DNA from: Achatina immaculata
Lineage: Eukaryota > Mollusca > Gastropoda > Stylommatophora > Achatinidae
NCBI GenBank assembly: GCA_009760885.1
Contig: CM019703.1
Span: forward strand, 13,500,459 to 13,564,458
Direction of reading: 5' to 3'
DNA: 64,000 nucleotides
The notes under the pieces are model-generated. The model did not search any database. It was given only the letters and a program-made list of their open reading frames with translations, and was not told the DNA's origin. This document shows, one piece after another, positions 42,631 through 53,612 of the stretch. Each line of letters starts with the position of its first letter. The stretch's first letter is position 1. Position numbers and translations under genes: made by a program.

Positions 42631-44279
42631 AAGAAAGAGAAAAAAAATTGAAAGATGGAGGGAACACTTTAACACCCTACTAAACAGAACACAAGCAGCA
42701 CAAACAATAGACATACCTGAAGCAAAAACGGAACTAAACATCAATACAGGACCAATAACAATAAATGAATTAAAGGAGGCGATAAAGAAGCTAAAATCAG
42801 ACAGGGCACGAATGAAGTGACTGCTGAGATGTTGAAAGCAGAAGAAACAGAAACACCAAAACAACTTTGCCGGATATTACAACAAATTTGGGATCTAGAA
42901 AAAGCCCCAGAGGAGTGGAAAACTGGGCTTATAGTAAAACTACCAAAGAATGGTGACCTCAGAGATTGCGGGAACTGGAGAGGCATTACCCTACTGCCAC
43001 TCACCATTAAAGTATTTTGCAGAATAATCATCAACAGAATTGTACCAACACTTGAGGAAAAACTTCGGAAAGAGCAGGCAGGATTTAGGAAAGGAAGATC
43101 ATGCATAGACCACATATTTGTACTTAGACAAATATTAAAACAGGCAAATGAGTGGCATAGCACAACATATGCATTATTCATAGATTTTGAGAAAGCCTTT
43201 GACAGTGTCAACAGAGATGCACTGTGGAAAATCCTAAGATGGCATGGCCTCCCCCATAAAATAGTTAATGTAATCAAAGCCCTATACGAGGGTTTTCAGT
43301 GCAAAGTTATCTGTGGAGAACATACCTCCAGCAGCTTTAGGGTACAAACAGGAGTGAAACAGGGATGTGTACTATCACTAACATTATTTATCTTGGCAGT
43401 AGACTGGTTAATGAAGGAGGCAACATCAGACAAACGCAGAGGATTACAATGGACCCTTGACACAGTGCTGGAGGACCTTGACTTTGCGGACGACATTTGT
43501 CTATTATCAAGCAGTCACAAAGATATGCAAGATAAAATAAATAAGCTAACTCAGAATGCAAACAACATAGGACTAAAGATCAACGTAGGAAAGACAAAGT
43601 TAATGAAGCAAAATGTGAACAACAGAAATGTACTCAGAGTAGATAACAAGTTAGTGGAGGAGGTCAACGAATTTGTATACCTTGGCAACAGAGTAGTAGA
43701 AAATGGAGACAGCACAGAGGACATCAACAGCAGACTTACTAGAGCAAACCAGGCTTTTGCAATGCTGCAGACTATATGGAAATAAAAAAAACTAAGCATA
43801 AATATGAAAATCAGGATATTTAAGAGTAATATTCTAAGTGTACTACTCTATGGAAGTGAATGCTGGAAAATCACCAAAACCATAGAAAACAAGTTGAATT
43901 CTTTCCAGACTAAATGTTTACGAAGAATTAGAAAAATGTTTTGGCCAAACACCATAAGAAATAACATCTTATTAGCAGAAATGCAGATGAAACCACTGAC
44001 AACAATTATTGAGGAAAGACGCTGGCGATGGTTGGGACATGTGCTCCGAATGACTGACAACTCATTACCAAAAATAGCACTAAGATGGACACCACAGGGG
44101 AACAAAAGTAAGGGTAGACCAAAAGAGACATGGAGAAGAACAACAGAAAAGATGTTGAGCAATAGAGGGCTCACCTGGGCAAGAGCAGAAAAAAAGGCGA
44201 AGGACAGGCATTTGTTGAAAACCCTTGCGGAACCCCTATGTGCCCTGGGCACTTAAGGTTCAGAGAGAGAGAGAGAGAG
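42631..44279 (+). pseudogene. LINE family D, best preserved copy
   Basis: 5'-truncated non-LTR retrotransposon with an almost intact reverse transcriptase. It starts within KIERWREHFNTLLNR. After one frameshift near 42810, a 322-codon frame (42817-43785) gives GDLRDCGNWRGITLLPLTIK, GFRKGRSCIDHIF, motif A (LFIDFEKAFDSVNRDALW, Asp kept), motif B (QTGVKQGCVLSLTLF) and motif C (LDFADDICLLSSS). A single in-frame TAA at 43783-43785 separates the C-terminal 150 codons (YGSECWKITKTIENKL, RRWRWLGHVLRMTDNS, GRPKETWRRTT). A (GA)n tail follows. Perfect 12-bp repeats AGCTAGATCAAG flank it (42619-42630 and 44280-44291). The endonuclease is lost. Confidence 0.95.
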
Positions 44280-44291
44280 AGCTAGATCAAG

Positions 44292-45690
44292 CCTGATGAA
44301 AAGTTCACTGAATTCATTTATTCTGACAAATACGATCCAGATATATGGTTGACAACATCACTTGGAATGAGATATAATACTGGCATAAAAATAATCGTTT
44401 GTTTCGTCATTGAAGCACATGATCATTTGCTCACAATATCTATCCATATCCTATTCTACGTACAGAATTTCAGCAATGTTCTCCACTTCACAGTATTCTA
44501 CACTTGATACGAGAGCATTTCCTAATTCAGTATTATATCAGATCTGTAACACGTGGTCAATCATTTACACAACTAAATCACTGCACTCGAAGTTTCAAAA
44601 GTAACAATTCTTCAAAGTCATCTAACATTACTTCTCGTTCTATTTCTTGTTCTTCTGTTTGTCTGCTTGTGTCTCCTTTCGTGCCCCCCTGGTGTTCTAC
44701 CGTCTTTCTTCTCTCGCTATCCCTTTAAAACTACCTCTCTGACTTATATGTCGTAAGTCAATTGTCCAATAGGCCACGCCTCTAAATATTTAATTGGTCA
44801 TCGGACCTAGTCGGTCTACTCCTTTGTTTCAAAATCGTGTGCAAATAGCGTCATAAAATTAGTAACATACCATACATGTTAGTCACGTCAATTCCGTCTA
44901 TCTAACTGTTATTTTTAATTAAGTCCACTATCTCTTTCATGGCGTATGCTTCCGGGATTAGTCCGTTCTTTATATCTGTCGCCAACAAGACCTTTGGTCT
45001 TCCTACATCCGTCAAGTGTCAGTGTCTAAATTTTCCACCTCCGTTAGTTGCTCGAGTGTTTGCGTGACGTCGCATTGTTAGTACTGGACTAATTTACTTC
45101 CGAGCGTCCTTCTTTAGTGTTTCCTATCTCTCGGCGTCACTGTATCTGTCTTTTTACTCTCCTCTGTTTTCTTTTATCAGAGATTTGCATTTCTAAATAT
45201 ATAATCTTCTGATTCTGTCTTAATATTATGTCGCGGGAGTTTTACCTCTTCCACATTTATCTAAATTTCCAACCCATTTTTTCTGCTGCTATTTGATATC
45301 ACTGTTATGCTTACAATATGTTCATAATTATATTCATAATCACTTCCTAATCGTATCGTTAATAATAATAATACTATAATCATTACTTACAAAGCCATGC
45401 TACACTCATAGCCCCTGTAAATGCTGGAAAGGACCAGGGAGCGGTGAAAGAAAAAGGGTCCGTAAAACAGTGTTACAACAATTTTGTAAAAACAAACAGG
45501 GACTACTTTGCGGCGCGCATCAGAACAGCGGTTCTTCGGTTTCTTTAATGTTTTTCATGCACAGAAGGGTACAATGTACACTTTACAACTGTACTGACGT
45601 TAGTACTTAACTATTCCGACTTACGTACAAATTCGACTTCCGAGCAGACTTTAGGAACGGAACTGATTCGTAACTCGGGGATAGTCTACA
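44292..45690. other. no gene seen
   Basis: About 1.4 kb of AT-rich sequence. No element motif, exon-like frame or tandem array was found. Confidence 0.4.
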
Positions 45691-45694
45691 TCTA

Positions 45695-45820
45695 CACTGA
45701 GAGAGTAGACTGAGAGAGTAGACTGAGAGAGTAGACTGAGAGAGTACACTGAGAGAGTAGACTGAGAGAGTACACTGAGAGAGTACACTGAGATAGTACA
45801 CTGAGAGAGTACACTGATCG
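45695..45820 (+). repeat. 13-bp minisatellite, about 9 copies
   Basis: Unit CTGAGAGAGTAGA, alternating with the variant CTGAGAGAGTACA. Confidence 0.92.
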
Positions 45821-46485
45821 ATATCTATGCAAAAAAAAATACGATGACGATTGTTACGCTAACAGATAAGGAAGATGACTGCGTAAATAGCCAGGTCTAG
45901 TTAAATGGTGTGCAGCCGGGGTCTGGGGTTGCTTCCCTCATTTTTAAGGGTTGGAGAGTGAGGAGGGAGGGGGAAGGTTGGAGGGAAGGGGATAGCATAT
46001 TAGGTGAAAAAATAATTGCTGATCAACAAGGATGGGTGGGGGTTGAGGGTGGGGACAGAAAATAATCTTGCACCATCTTACACAAAATTCTCGCAGAGGC
46101 CCTGAGACACTGATATAAAACAATTGTTTCGTTTACAAAACTAAAACTAATGTCAGCGTATGGCACCTGCTTTCCATTCACCGTCTATTATTGTTCATTC
46201 AGCTTTTCACGTGGGTTTCTACGAAGAACAAATCAATTCTCTGAGTAGTCTCCCTTTGAAGCAGTCTTGAATCTTAATTGAATTATAAATCATTTTGTGA
46301 CAGACAAGACGGAAAGAGATAACTTTAAGACATTTTCATTAAAGAAAACGTTGTGTTGTATGGGGACGTGTACACTTTGGGACGATGAGCAGTTTCTAAA
46401 CTCTTGACATTCATGTCGAAGATAAAATAAACAGAAAACGCTGCAAAATAAATAAACCGTGTCCGGTATTTTCAGTGTGGTCGTG
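45821..46485. other. no gene seen
   Basis: No recognised feature; purine-rich at 45955-46000. Confidence 0.4.
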
Positions 46486-46489
46486 TATT

Positions 46490-46945
46490 CTGAGGCAGAA
46501 TATTGGGAGGGAACTAATTTCAGAACAGAGGTACAATGTTGGGAGTGAACTAATTTCAGAACAGAGGTACAATGTTGGGAGTGAACTAATTTCAGAACAG
46601 AGGTACAATGTTGGGAGTGAACTAATTTCAGAACAGAGGTACAATGTTGGGAGTGAACTAATTTCAGAACAGAGGTACAATGTTGGGAGTGAACTAATTT
46701 CAGAACAGAGGTACAGTGTTGGGAGGGAAATAATTTCAGAACAGAGGTACAATGATGGGAAGGAAATAATTTCAGAACAGAGGTACAATGATGGGAGGGA
46801 ACTAATTTCAGAACAGAGGTACAATGTTGGGAGGGAACTATTTTCAAAACAGAGGTACAGTGGTTGGGAGGGAACTCATTTCAGAACAGAGGTACAATGT
46901 TAAGAGGGAAACAATTTCAGAACAGAGGTGCAGTGTTGGGAGTCT
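46490..46945 (+). repeat. 36-bp minisatellite, about 12 copies
   Basis: Unit contains TTGGGAGTGAACTAATTTCA then GAACAGAGGTACAATG. The left half is nearly identical and the right half more varied. The open frames on both strands (12-residue repeats) are artefacts. Confidence 0.96.
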
Positions 46946-47029
46946 TGTTTCTTTATTTTTCTAACATGAATGTCTAGCTCCGTTTCCAATTTCGATTAGC
47001 AAAAAAAAAAAAAATTATATTTTAAAAAT

Positions 47030-47505
47030 TAAGACTTGCCTACAAAAACTAAGGAAGATCAATATTTTTGCCTAAAAACTAAGCAAGACCAATATTTTTG
47101 CCCACAAAAACTAAACAAGACCAATATTTTTGCCAACAAAAACTAAACAAGACCAATATTTTTGCCTGCAAAAACTAAGGAAGACCAATATTTTTAACTA
47201 CAAAGACTAAACAAGACCAACATTTTTAACTACAAAAACTAAGCAAGACCAATAATATTGCCTACATAAGCAAGATCAAATTTTTACCTACAAAAACTAA
47301 GCAAGACCAATATTTTTAACAACAAAAACTAAGCAAGACCAATATTTTTAACTACAAAAACTAAGCAAGACCAATATTTTTAACTACAAAAACTAAGCAA
47401 GACCAATATTTTTGCCTACATAGCAAGACCAATATTTTTACCTACAAAAACTAAGCAAGATCAATATTTTTAGCTACAAAAACTAAGCAAGACCAATATT
47501 TTGGC
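47030..47505 (+). repeat. 32-33-bp minisatellite, about 15 copies
   Basis: Unit contains CTACAAAAACTAAGCAAGAC then CAATATTTTTAA. Some units are shortened to 24-26 bp. Confidence 0.95.
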
Positions 47506-47509
47506 TGAG

Positions 47510-47754
47510 GTCCAACATTCGTTTATTGGCTGGCAAATGAATTGGGTTTCCAAAATTAAGGAGCGGAAAAATAGACGGATCAATGTTTTACCTTATCAAA
47601 TCCTGAAACTAATCTCTCAGTTTGTTTTCGTTATCGTATTCGGGTTTGATTTTTCTCTCATTCAGCCATTTAAGATAAAACTCCACTGGCCCTTTCAGTC
47701 AAGTCCTTCTGTCTCCTATTCTTCTGACTGTGTTAGGCCAAACTTGATGTAAGA
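47510..47754. other. no gene seen
   Basis: Short spacer with no motif. Confidence 0.4.
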
Positions 47755-48075
47755 CAGTGCCTATGTCTGAAACAAGGCGATTTTGCCAGCGTCAGGGTTA
47801 GCGACCCATAGCTGACCAAGACCCTGTCCCACCTCTCCGCGGTACCCCCAGTAATAGGCATAGCCTGGCTAACGGGGCAGGGATCGCCATGGTCTCCATG
47901 GTGGTGGAGTCTGTTAAAGAAGTATTGCACACCCCCTGCTTTTTAGCTGTACTCCGGGACTTAAAAAATAGTCGCCATAACCTGCTCCCACGCCAATACG
48001 ATGCTGTGTGTCAACATCTCTACAGCATCGGCTGCAAAGAACAACAGCTCGCAGTTGCAAGCACAAATATCTGAA
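47755..48075 (+). mobile_element. R retroposon copy
   Basis: Plus-oriented copy. It begins near a B-box-like GGGTTAGCGACCC (47797), continues GCTGACCAAGACCCTGTCCC, GTGGTGGAGTCTGTTAAAGA, and ends with the CTGCAAAGAACAACAGCTCG block (48037). No clear tail remains. Confidence 0.75.
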
Positions 48076-48109
48076 ACAATGGTATATTTTTTGTAGTATA
48101 TCTCTCAGT

Positions 48110-48385
48110 ATGGCAGGATAGTTGGCTGAGTGCTTAGGCGCTCGGTATACTAATCCGGTTGTACAGGGTTCAAGTCCCTTGCAGTGGAGATTTTTTTTTC
48201 TGGTACCACCATACCATAGGCGGCCTGGTTAGCTGAGTGGTTAGGATACCAGGGAAATCTGGGAAGGTAAAATGCCTAGGCTGATACCGATCACATCACA
48301 CTTTCATGTGCCGAAGGTCATGGAAAATAGGGACCTAACACCGTATTCCCCAATATGCCTTAATGGCATAGAAACGGGGATTTTT
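48110..48385 (+). mobile_element. SINE with two tRNA-like heads
   Basis: The first head has TTGGCTGAGTGCTTAGGCG (A-box) and GGGTTCAAGTCCC (B-box, 48166), then a T tract. A second head fragment, GGTTAGCTGAGTGGTTAGGA, starts at 48229 and leads into ACCAGGGAAATCTGGGAAGG, the core GCTGATACCGATCACATCAC and the end GGGGATTTTTACCTTTGCC. The body is shared with 23665, 26555 and 61740. Confidence 0.72.
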
Positions 48386-48439
48386 ACCTTTGCCTATCTC
48401 ACCGTGTGAGTTCTTTCTGGTGATGAAAAGCTTTCCATT

Positions 48440-48585
48440 TGTTAAGGGTGATCGCTGACAGGACAGTCTGCTTATTGTCCTCTCGTGGCTAGACGGTTGA
48501 TCCTTCCACTAGAGTCCAAGATTCTGCTCTCAGTTATTCCTCCCGCCTCCCCTTTTTTATCTCTCACACAACAACAGTATTTATT
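48440..48585 (+). mobile_element. SINE-like fragment
   Basis: Shares CCTCTCGTGGCT, the spaced GAGTCC and a pyrimidine end TTATCTCTCACAC with 11628-11755. Its B-box is degraded (GAGTCCAAGATTC). Confidence 0.45.
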
Positions 48586-48763
48586 GTTCAAATGTTCTTT
48601 TCCAGACTCACCTGTTCTGCTTCCTAACACTCAACATATCACGGAATGCCAAAGGCTTGGCAGTAATTAAATAAACTGATAACATAATCAATTAGCCCTG
48701 GTCCTTGGAGGGGGCAGATAACTCTTGATCGAGACTTGGTAGCATACGATGGTAGTGCTAGAG

Positions 48764-49033
48764 CATCGGTTCTAAAACTGTGATCCACCGACCCCTAGGC
48801 GCTTGACTAGGAAGTCCTTTTTTTTTAGCAAGTTTTTTTTAGCAACATCTGAATAATGCAAATTATGCAGTTGTAATTTTTTTTGGGCTCTTATAAAATG
48901 GCCCATAAAGGATACTAGAAATATGTAAAAGTTTTTAGTTTAATACAAAATGGTTCGGGAATGTAGGGTGGGGTGCGTCAAATTATCATTTGGTTTCGAA
49001 AGTGTGAGACTTGAAAAAGGTTTAGAACCACTG
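48764..49033. mobile_element. hAT-type MITE, 270 bp
   Basis: The left end CATCGGTTCTAAAACTGTGA and the right end, read inward, CAGTGGTTCTAAACCTTTTT form a hAT-type inverted repeat. Flanking 8-mers TGCTAGAG (48756-48763) and TGTTAGAA (49034-49041) agree at six of eight bases. No coding content. Confidence 0.8.
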
Positions 49034-49164
49034 TGTTAGAAGTAAGGTGTAGTGATGATAGCCATAGAACTAGAATTGAATAAAAGATTGCCTCCCTTGT
49101 TCTTTTGCGTTTTTAACAAAATACACACACACAAACACAGACACACACGCACACAGACTCCAGA

Positions 49165-50040
49165 GTCACTACAGACTTGGTGTCACTTCATCACACTGGT
49201 GTGAGCCTTATTAAGACTCGTGTGTCACTTCACCACGCTGGTGTGAGGCTTATTTTAAGACTGGTGTGTCATTTCATTACACTGGTGTATAAGATTCATG
49301 TGTCACTTCATCACACCAGTGTGGCACTTATTAAGCTTGGTGTGTCACTTCATCACACCAGTGTGACACCTATTAAGCTTGGTGTGTCACTTCATCACAC
49401 TAGTGTGACACTTATTAAGCTTGGTGTGTCACTTCATCACACTAATGTGACACTTTTTAACCCTGGTGTGTCACTTCATCACACTATTGTGACACTTATT
49501 AAGCCTGGTGTGTCACTTCATCACACTAGTGTGACACTTATTAAGCCTGGTGTGTCACTTCATTACACCAATGTGACACTTATTAAGCTTGGTGTGTCAC
49601 TTCATCGCACTATTGTGACACTTATTACGCTTGGTGTGTCACTTCATCACACCAGTGTGACACTTATTAAGCTTGGTGTGTCACTTCATCACACCAGTGT
49701 GACACTTATTAAGCTTGGTGTGTCACTTCATCACACCAGTGTGACACTTATTAAGCTTGGTGTGTCACTTCATCACACCAGTGTGACACTTATTAAGCTT
49801 GGTGTGTCACTTCATCACACCAGTGTGACACTTATTAAGCTTGGTGTGTCACTTCATCACACCATTGTGACACTTATTAAGCTGGTGTGTCACTTCATCA
49901 CACTGTTGTTACACTTATTAAGACTGGTATGTCACTTCATCATACAAGCTTGCCACTATTAAGATTGATGTTTCATTATGTTATATTGGTTTGCCACGTA
50001 TTAAGATTGGTGTGTCACTTCCTCAAGACTGGCGTACCAC
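49165..50040 (+). repeat. 42-bp minisatellite, about 19 copies
   Basis: Unit contains CTTGGTGTGTCACTTCATCA then CACCAGTGTGACACTTATTAAG. Copies at 49630-49860 are almost identical. The 261-codon frame (49177-49962) is a 14-residue repeat (LGVSLHHTSVTLIK). Each unit can fold two alternative hairpins. Confidence 0.96.
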
Positions 50041-50164
50041 TTGATACTGATGTGTTATTCTATACTGAAGTGTATTTTATACTGGTGCTGTGTGTGTCAT
50101 TTCAGACTGGTGAGTCATGTCTGCATAGTGGTGTGTCACTTCAGACTAGTGTGTTACTTCAGAC

Positions 50165-51070
50165 TTGTCAGTAGGGTAGAGTTTATGGCACACCCTATGA
50201 GAGTGGAACCTGTCAGTAGGGTAGAGTTTATGGCACACCCTATGAGAGTGAAACCTATCAGTAGGCTAGAGTTTATGGCACACCCTATGAGAGTGAAACC
50301 TGTCAGTAGGGTAGAGTTTATGGCACACCCTATGAGAGTGAAACCTATCAGTAGGGTAGAGTTTATGGCACACCCTATGAGAGTGAAACCTATCAGTAGG
50401 GTAGAGTTTATGGCACACCCTATGAGAGTGAAACCTATCAGTAGGGTAGAGTTTATGGCACACCCTATGAGAGTGAAACCTATCAGTAGGGTAGAGTTTA
50501 TGGCACACCCTATGAGAGTGAAACCTATCAGTAGGGTAGAGTTTATGGCACACCCTATGAAAGTGAAACCTGTCAGTAGGGTAGAGTTTATGGCACACCC
50601 TATGAGAGTGAAACCTATCAGTAGGGTAGAGTTTATGGCACACCCTATGAGAGTGAAAGCTGTCAGTAGGGTAGAGTTTATGGCACACCCTATGAGAGTG
50701 AAACCTATCAGTAGGGTAGAGTTTATGGCACACCCAATGAGAGTGAAACCTATCAGTAGGGTAGAGTTTATGGCACACCCTATGAGAGTGAAACCTGTCA
50801 GTAGGCTAGAGTTTATGGCACACCCTATGAGAGTGAAACCTGTCAGTAGAGTAGAGTTTATGGCACATCCTATGAGAGTGAAACATGTCAGTAGAGTAGA
50901 GTTTATGGCACACCCTATGAAAGTGAAACCTGTCAGTAGGCTAGAGTTTATGGCACACCCTATGAGAGTGAAATCTATCAGTAGGGTAGAGTTCGTGGCA
51001 CACCCCATGAAAGTGAAACCTTTCAGTAGGCTAGAGTTTATGGCACACCCCACGAGAGTGAAACCTTATC
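50165..51070 (+). repeat. 45-bp minisatellite, about 20 copies
   Basis: Unit contains CAGTAGGGTAGAGTTTATGG then CACACCCTATGAGAGTGAAACCTAT. Unit length is divisible by three, giving a 352-codon plus frame (15-residue repeat with VEFMAHPMRVKP) and a 299-codon minus frame. I treat both as by-products of the array. Confidence 0.96.
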
Positions 51071-51079
51071 AGTTGGGAC

Positions 51080-51594
51080 AGTTCAGGAAAGTACTGTGAT
51101 CTATATCCCATCTTACTCTCTAACTGTATTTCAAAAATCTAAACCAGGGCATCATCGGGGGAACAAATATCCGCAAGTTCAAAGCCGCAGTGAGGCAGAG
51201 AACAAATACAAACTGAGTTCATTTATGCTTTCTGGCTCTGTACGCGTTATTTGCTTTGGCTGTCGACTCTGGGGATGTAGCATCAAAGTTCAGGCCCATA
51301 TAAAATGCATGATATCGGTGCACAGGCGGTGGTCGGAGTCCCTGTAGAGGTCAAAGATTCCCAATGCCATCTTCGTTTTTGTACTAGGTCAAGCTGGTGT
51401 TCGGGACAATGCTGGGAAGAGAGGTGGCAGATTGGCTCGTTTGGCCACCATGGATGATGGCCAGTTGATGGATGGTGCTGACGTTGTCAGTGCCCTCAGA
51501 GAGCTTGGAAGAGTGGAGGACTTTGAGAGGGGGTGACTTGGGGGTGATCGCTTTCTCTGATGTACGAGTTGGGTGAAGAGTCTTCACATTCTTC
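51080..51594. other. unassigned, exon-like composition
   Basis: The 51370-51580 part is GC-richer with open frames on both strands; see findings. No splice-bounded exon could be fixed. Confidence 0.3.
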
Positions 51595-51662
51595 TTCTTC
51601 TCCTTCTGATCAAAGAAGACGAAGAAGAAGAAAAGAAGAAGAAGACAAGAAGAAGAAGAGTG
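51595..51662. repeat. (CTT)n facing (GAA)n
   Basis: CTTCTTCTTCTCCTTCT followed by GAAGAAGAAGAAAAGAAG: an imperfect inverted repeat of triplet repeats about 10 bases apart. Confidence 0.85.
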
Positions 51663-51791
51663 ACATCACAAGGACTGAATCGTCAGTCAACACGGAAATG
51701 GCACATTAAGTCACTGTACTCTGAAGAATGTACTGAGGAGGAAATGGAAACTCCTTTGGAGGTATCAAGAGTTCAATGATGCAGATCCATT

Positions 51792-51865
51792 TATAACATA
51801 GCATAACATAACCATAACATAGAATAGAATAACATAATATAACATAACATAACATAACCTAACAC
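51792..51865. repeat. (ATAAC)n microsatellite
   Basis: ATAAC pentamer repeats with AT and AG variants, about 14 units. Confidence 0.9.
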
Positions 51866-51869
51866 AAAT

Positions 51870-52380
51870 TCGTGTAGATGTACCAGAGTCTAGGGGAAAA
51901 AAAGCAATCTAAACAAAATACACAGCACACAGATGAGGTAAAATTATCAAGTGTGTGTGTCGTAGGCAAGTAGAAAGTTCATATGTCGATAACAGCCGGT
52001 AAAAACTACACATTCTAGGAAAGAAATGCAACAAATGGAATCATGAAAGTGTTTTTAAAGTGGTCAAACTGTAAGACTGTGATGTTCTTTTAATCTCCGT
52101 TAACAATTAAGACCGGCGTTTCATATAATTCAATGCTGTTTTATTTTTACTGGCAGTGGATTATTGAACGTATTCTCCGTACATGAAGTCAGTACAATCC
52201 TTTGCTGAAATTTTTGTTTTCTTTCCTGTCACTATAATTGATGTTTTCAAAACCCTTGCTAGCTGTTTGTTTTGTATATAATATAACATGTTCCAAGACT
52301 ATGAGTCCATCCGGACTGATTTATGAGTCTCCTGACTCCTGTAGTAAACAATCTTCCAGATATATTTCTAGCACAGAAGC
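51870..52380. other. no gene seen
   Basis: AT-rich; no recognised feature. Confidence 0.4.
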
Positions 52381-52384
52381 GATG

Positions 52385-52510
52385 CTTTTTATGTTATTTA
52401 AATCATCATCGTATTCGTCAAGTGCCGTGTTGACTGTTGCGTTGAGAGCGTTGACAGTTTCTTCCTAGATCTCGGTCTTTGACATTTTCCATTAGCTCAG
52501 TTGGTGGATT
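52385..52510 (-). pseudogene. LINE family C-like terminal scrap
   Basis: Minus-strand peptide ENVKDRDLGRNCQRSQRNSQ resembles the end of LINE C (KDRVLWRSI..). GTCAAGTGCCGTGTTGACTG corresponds to the CAGGTGCCGTGCCGACTGG terminus in the other copies. Confidence 0.4.
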
Positions 52511-52674
52511 TTGTTTGTTTGTTTGTTTGTTGAGCCATCGCGTTACGTCCAACATTATTCTTGTGTTTGTCTTACCCTGTCTCTGTTCTCATTTATTTTT
52601 TAGTTATTATGATGGTTTCAAGCATTCCCATTCTTATTATGTGGCCCGCGGGTGATAACTGTCATTTTCTTATG

Positions 52675-52880
52675 GATCACCATAGTCCCCCGTGGTGGTG
52701 GAGTCTGCTGAAGAAGTATTGCACATCTCCTTGCTTTTTATCTGTACTTTGAGTCTGAAAAAAAGCTCCTATAACCCGCTTATAGGCCAATACGATGTCG
52801 TGCCCCAACACATTCACAGCACCGGCTGCGAAGAACACCAGCTCGCATCTACAGTGAGACAGAAGACAAGACAAGACAGT
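52675..52880 (+). mobile_element. R retroposon copy, 5'-truncated
   Basis: Contains GTGGTGGAGTCTGCTGAAGA, GGCCAATACGATGTCGTGCC and GCTGCGAAGAACACCAGCTC, ending with the tail GACAGAAGACAAGACAAGAC at 52857-52876. This copy defines the orientation and the tail of the family. Confidence 0.82.
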
Positions 52881-52884
52881 TCTT

Positions 52885-53430
52885 TCTACATTTGTTTTCT
52901 GCACCTGCTTTAGAATAGTTCCGTTTAATTTTATACTGCATGCAGGTGGATTCTGTTTCTTAGATATAACCATAGTCTCTGTCTTTTTGATGTTCAAAGT
53001 AAGTCACTTTCTTTGGCCACTTTATCCAAGAGATTTTGCAGGTCTTGTTGGTTCTCAGCTATCAGTACTGTGTCGTCAGCATACCGAAGGTTGTTAATAT
53101 TGTATCCTCCAATTTTTATGTCCGGTTCTGTGATGATCGTTCTTAGAATATTCTTGCTGTACAGAGAAAAAAGGTCTGGAGATAGTACACATCCTTGTCA
53201 CATCCCTTGTTTTATAGCTTGATATTTTCCTTTTCTATTTTCAACTCGAACTGCTGCTTCTTGCTGCCAGTATAGATGTTTTACAATCCTCAGGTCTTTG
53301 CCGTCTATATTGATGTCATCAAGCATTTTAATAATTTAATTATGTTTCACCTTGTCGAATGCCTTGGTGTAATCAATGAAGCATAAGTAGAGATCTTTCT
53401 GTACTTCTAAAGCTCTTTCTGTTAGTAAGC
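52885..53430 (-). pseudogene. LINE family C internal fragment
   Basis: Minus-strand piece spanning motif A to just after motif C. It reads CFIDYTKAFDKVKH (Asp kept, unlike 34765-36490), the region to NNLRYADDTVLIAEN and MVISKKQNPPACSIKLNG. It ends at FCR/AAC equivalent to 35450 without any LINE tail, so it is truncated at both ends. Small deletions shift the frame near 53000 and 53190. Confidence 0.88.
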
Positions 53431-53454
53431 TACACATTAATGAAGATCTGGGGA

Positions 53455-53612
53455 CTAATTGGACATTGTTAAGAGAGGCCAAAGTAGTAGGCATAAAATC
53501 CATTGATGAGGTTGAAAAGTTCACCGAAAATAGGAAAACTTGGCGAAATACGATGCGAGCCCTATGTGACGTTTAACGTACGGGAAGGATGTACGATATA
53601 AGATTAAGAGGG
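53455..53612 (+). pseudogene. LINE family A terminal fragment
   Basis: Starts at TTGGACATTGTTAAGAGAGG and ends CCCTATGTGACGTTTAACG then GGAAGGATGTACGATATAAG, the family A terminus. It directly follows the LINE C fragment of opposite strand. Confidence 0.85.

Noticed and set aside
49177..49962. 261-codon frame as a repeat protein
   Set aside because: It is the translation of the 42-bp minisatellite; no signal or anchor sequence at either end.
50041..51099. 352-codon open frame and its 299-codon antisense partner as genes
   Set aside because: Unit length of 45 bp keeps all frames open if one unit is open; no start context, domain or splice evidence.
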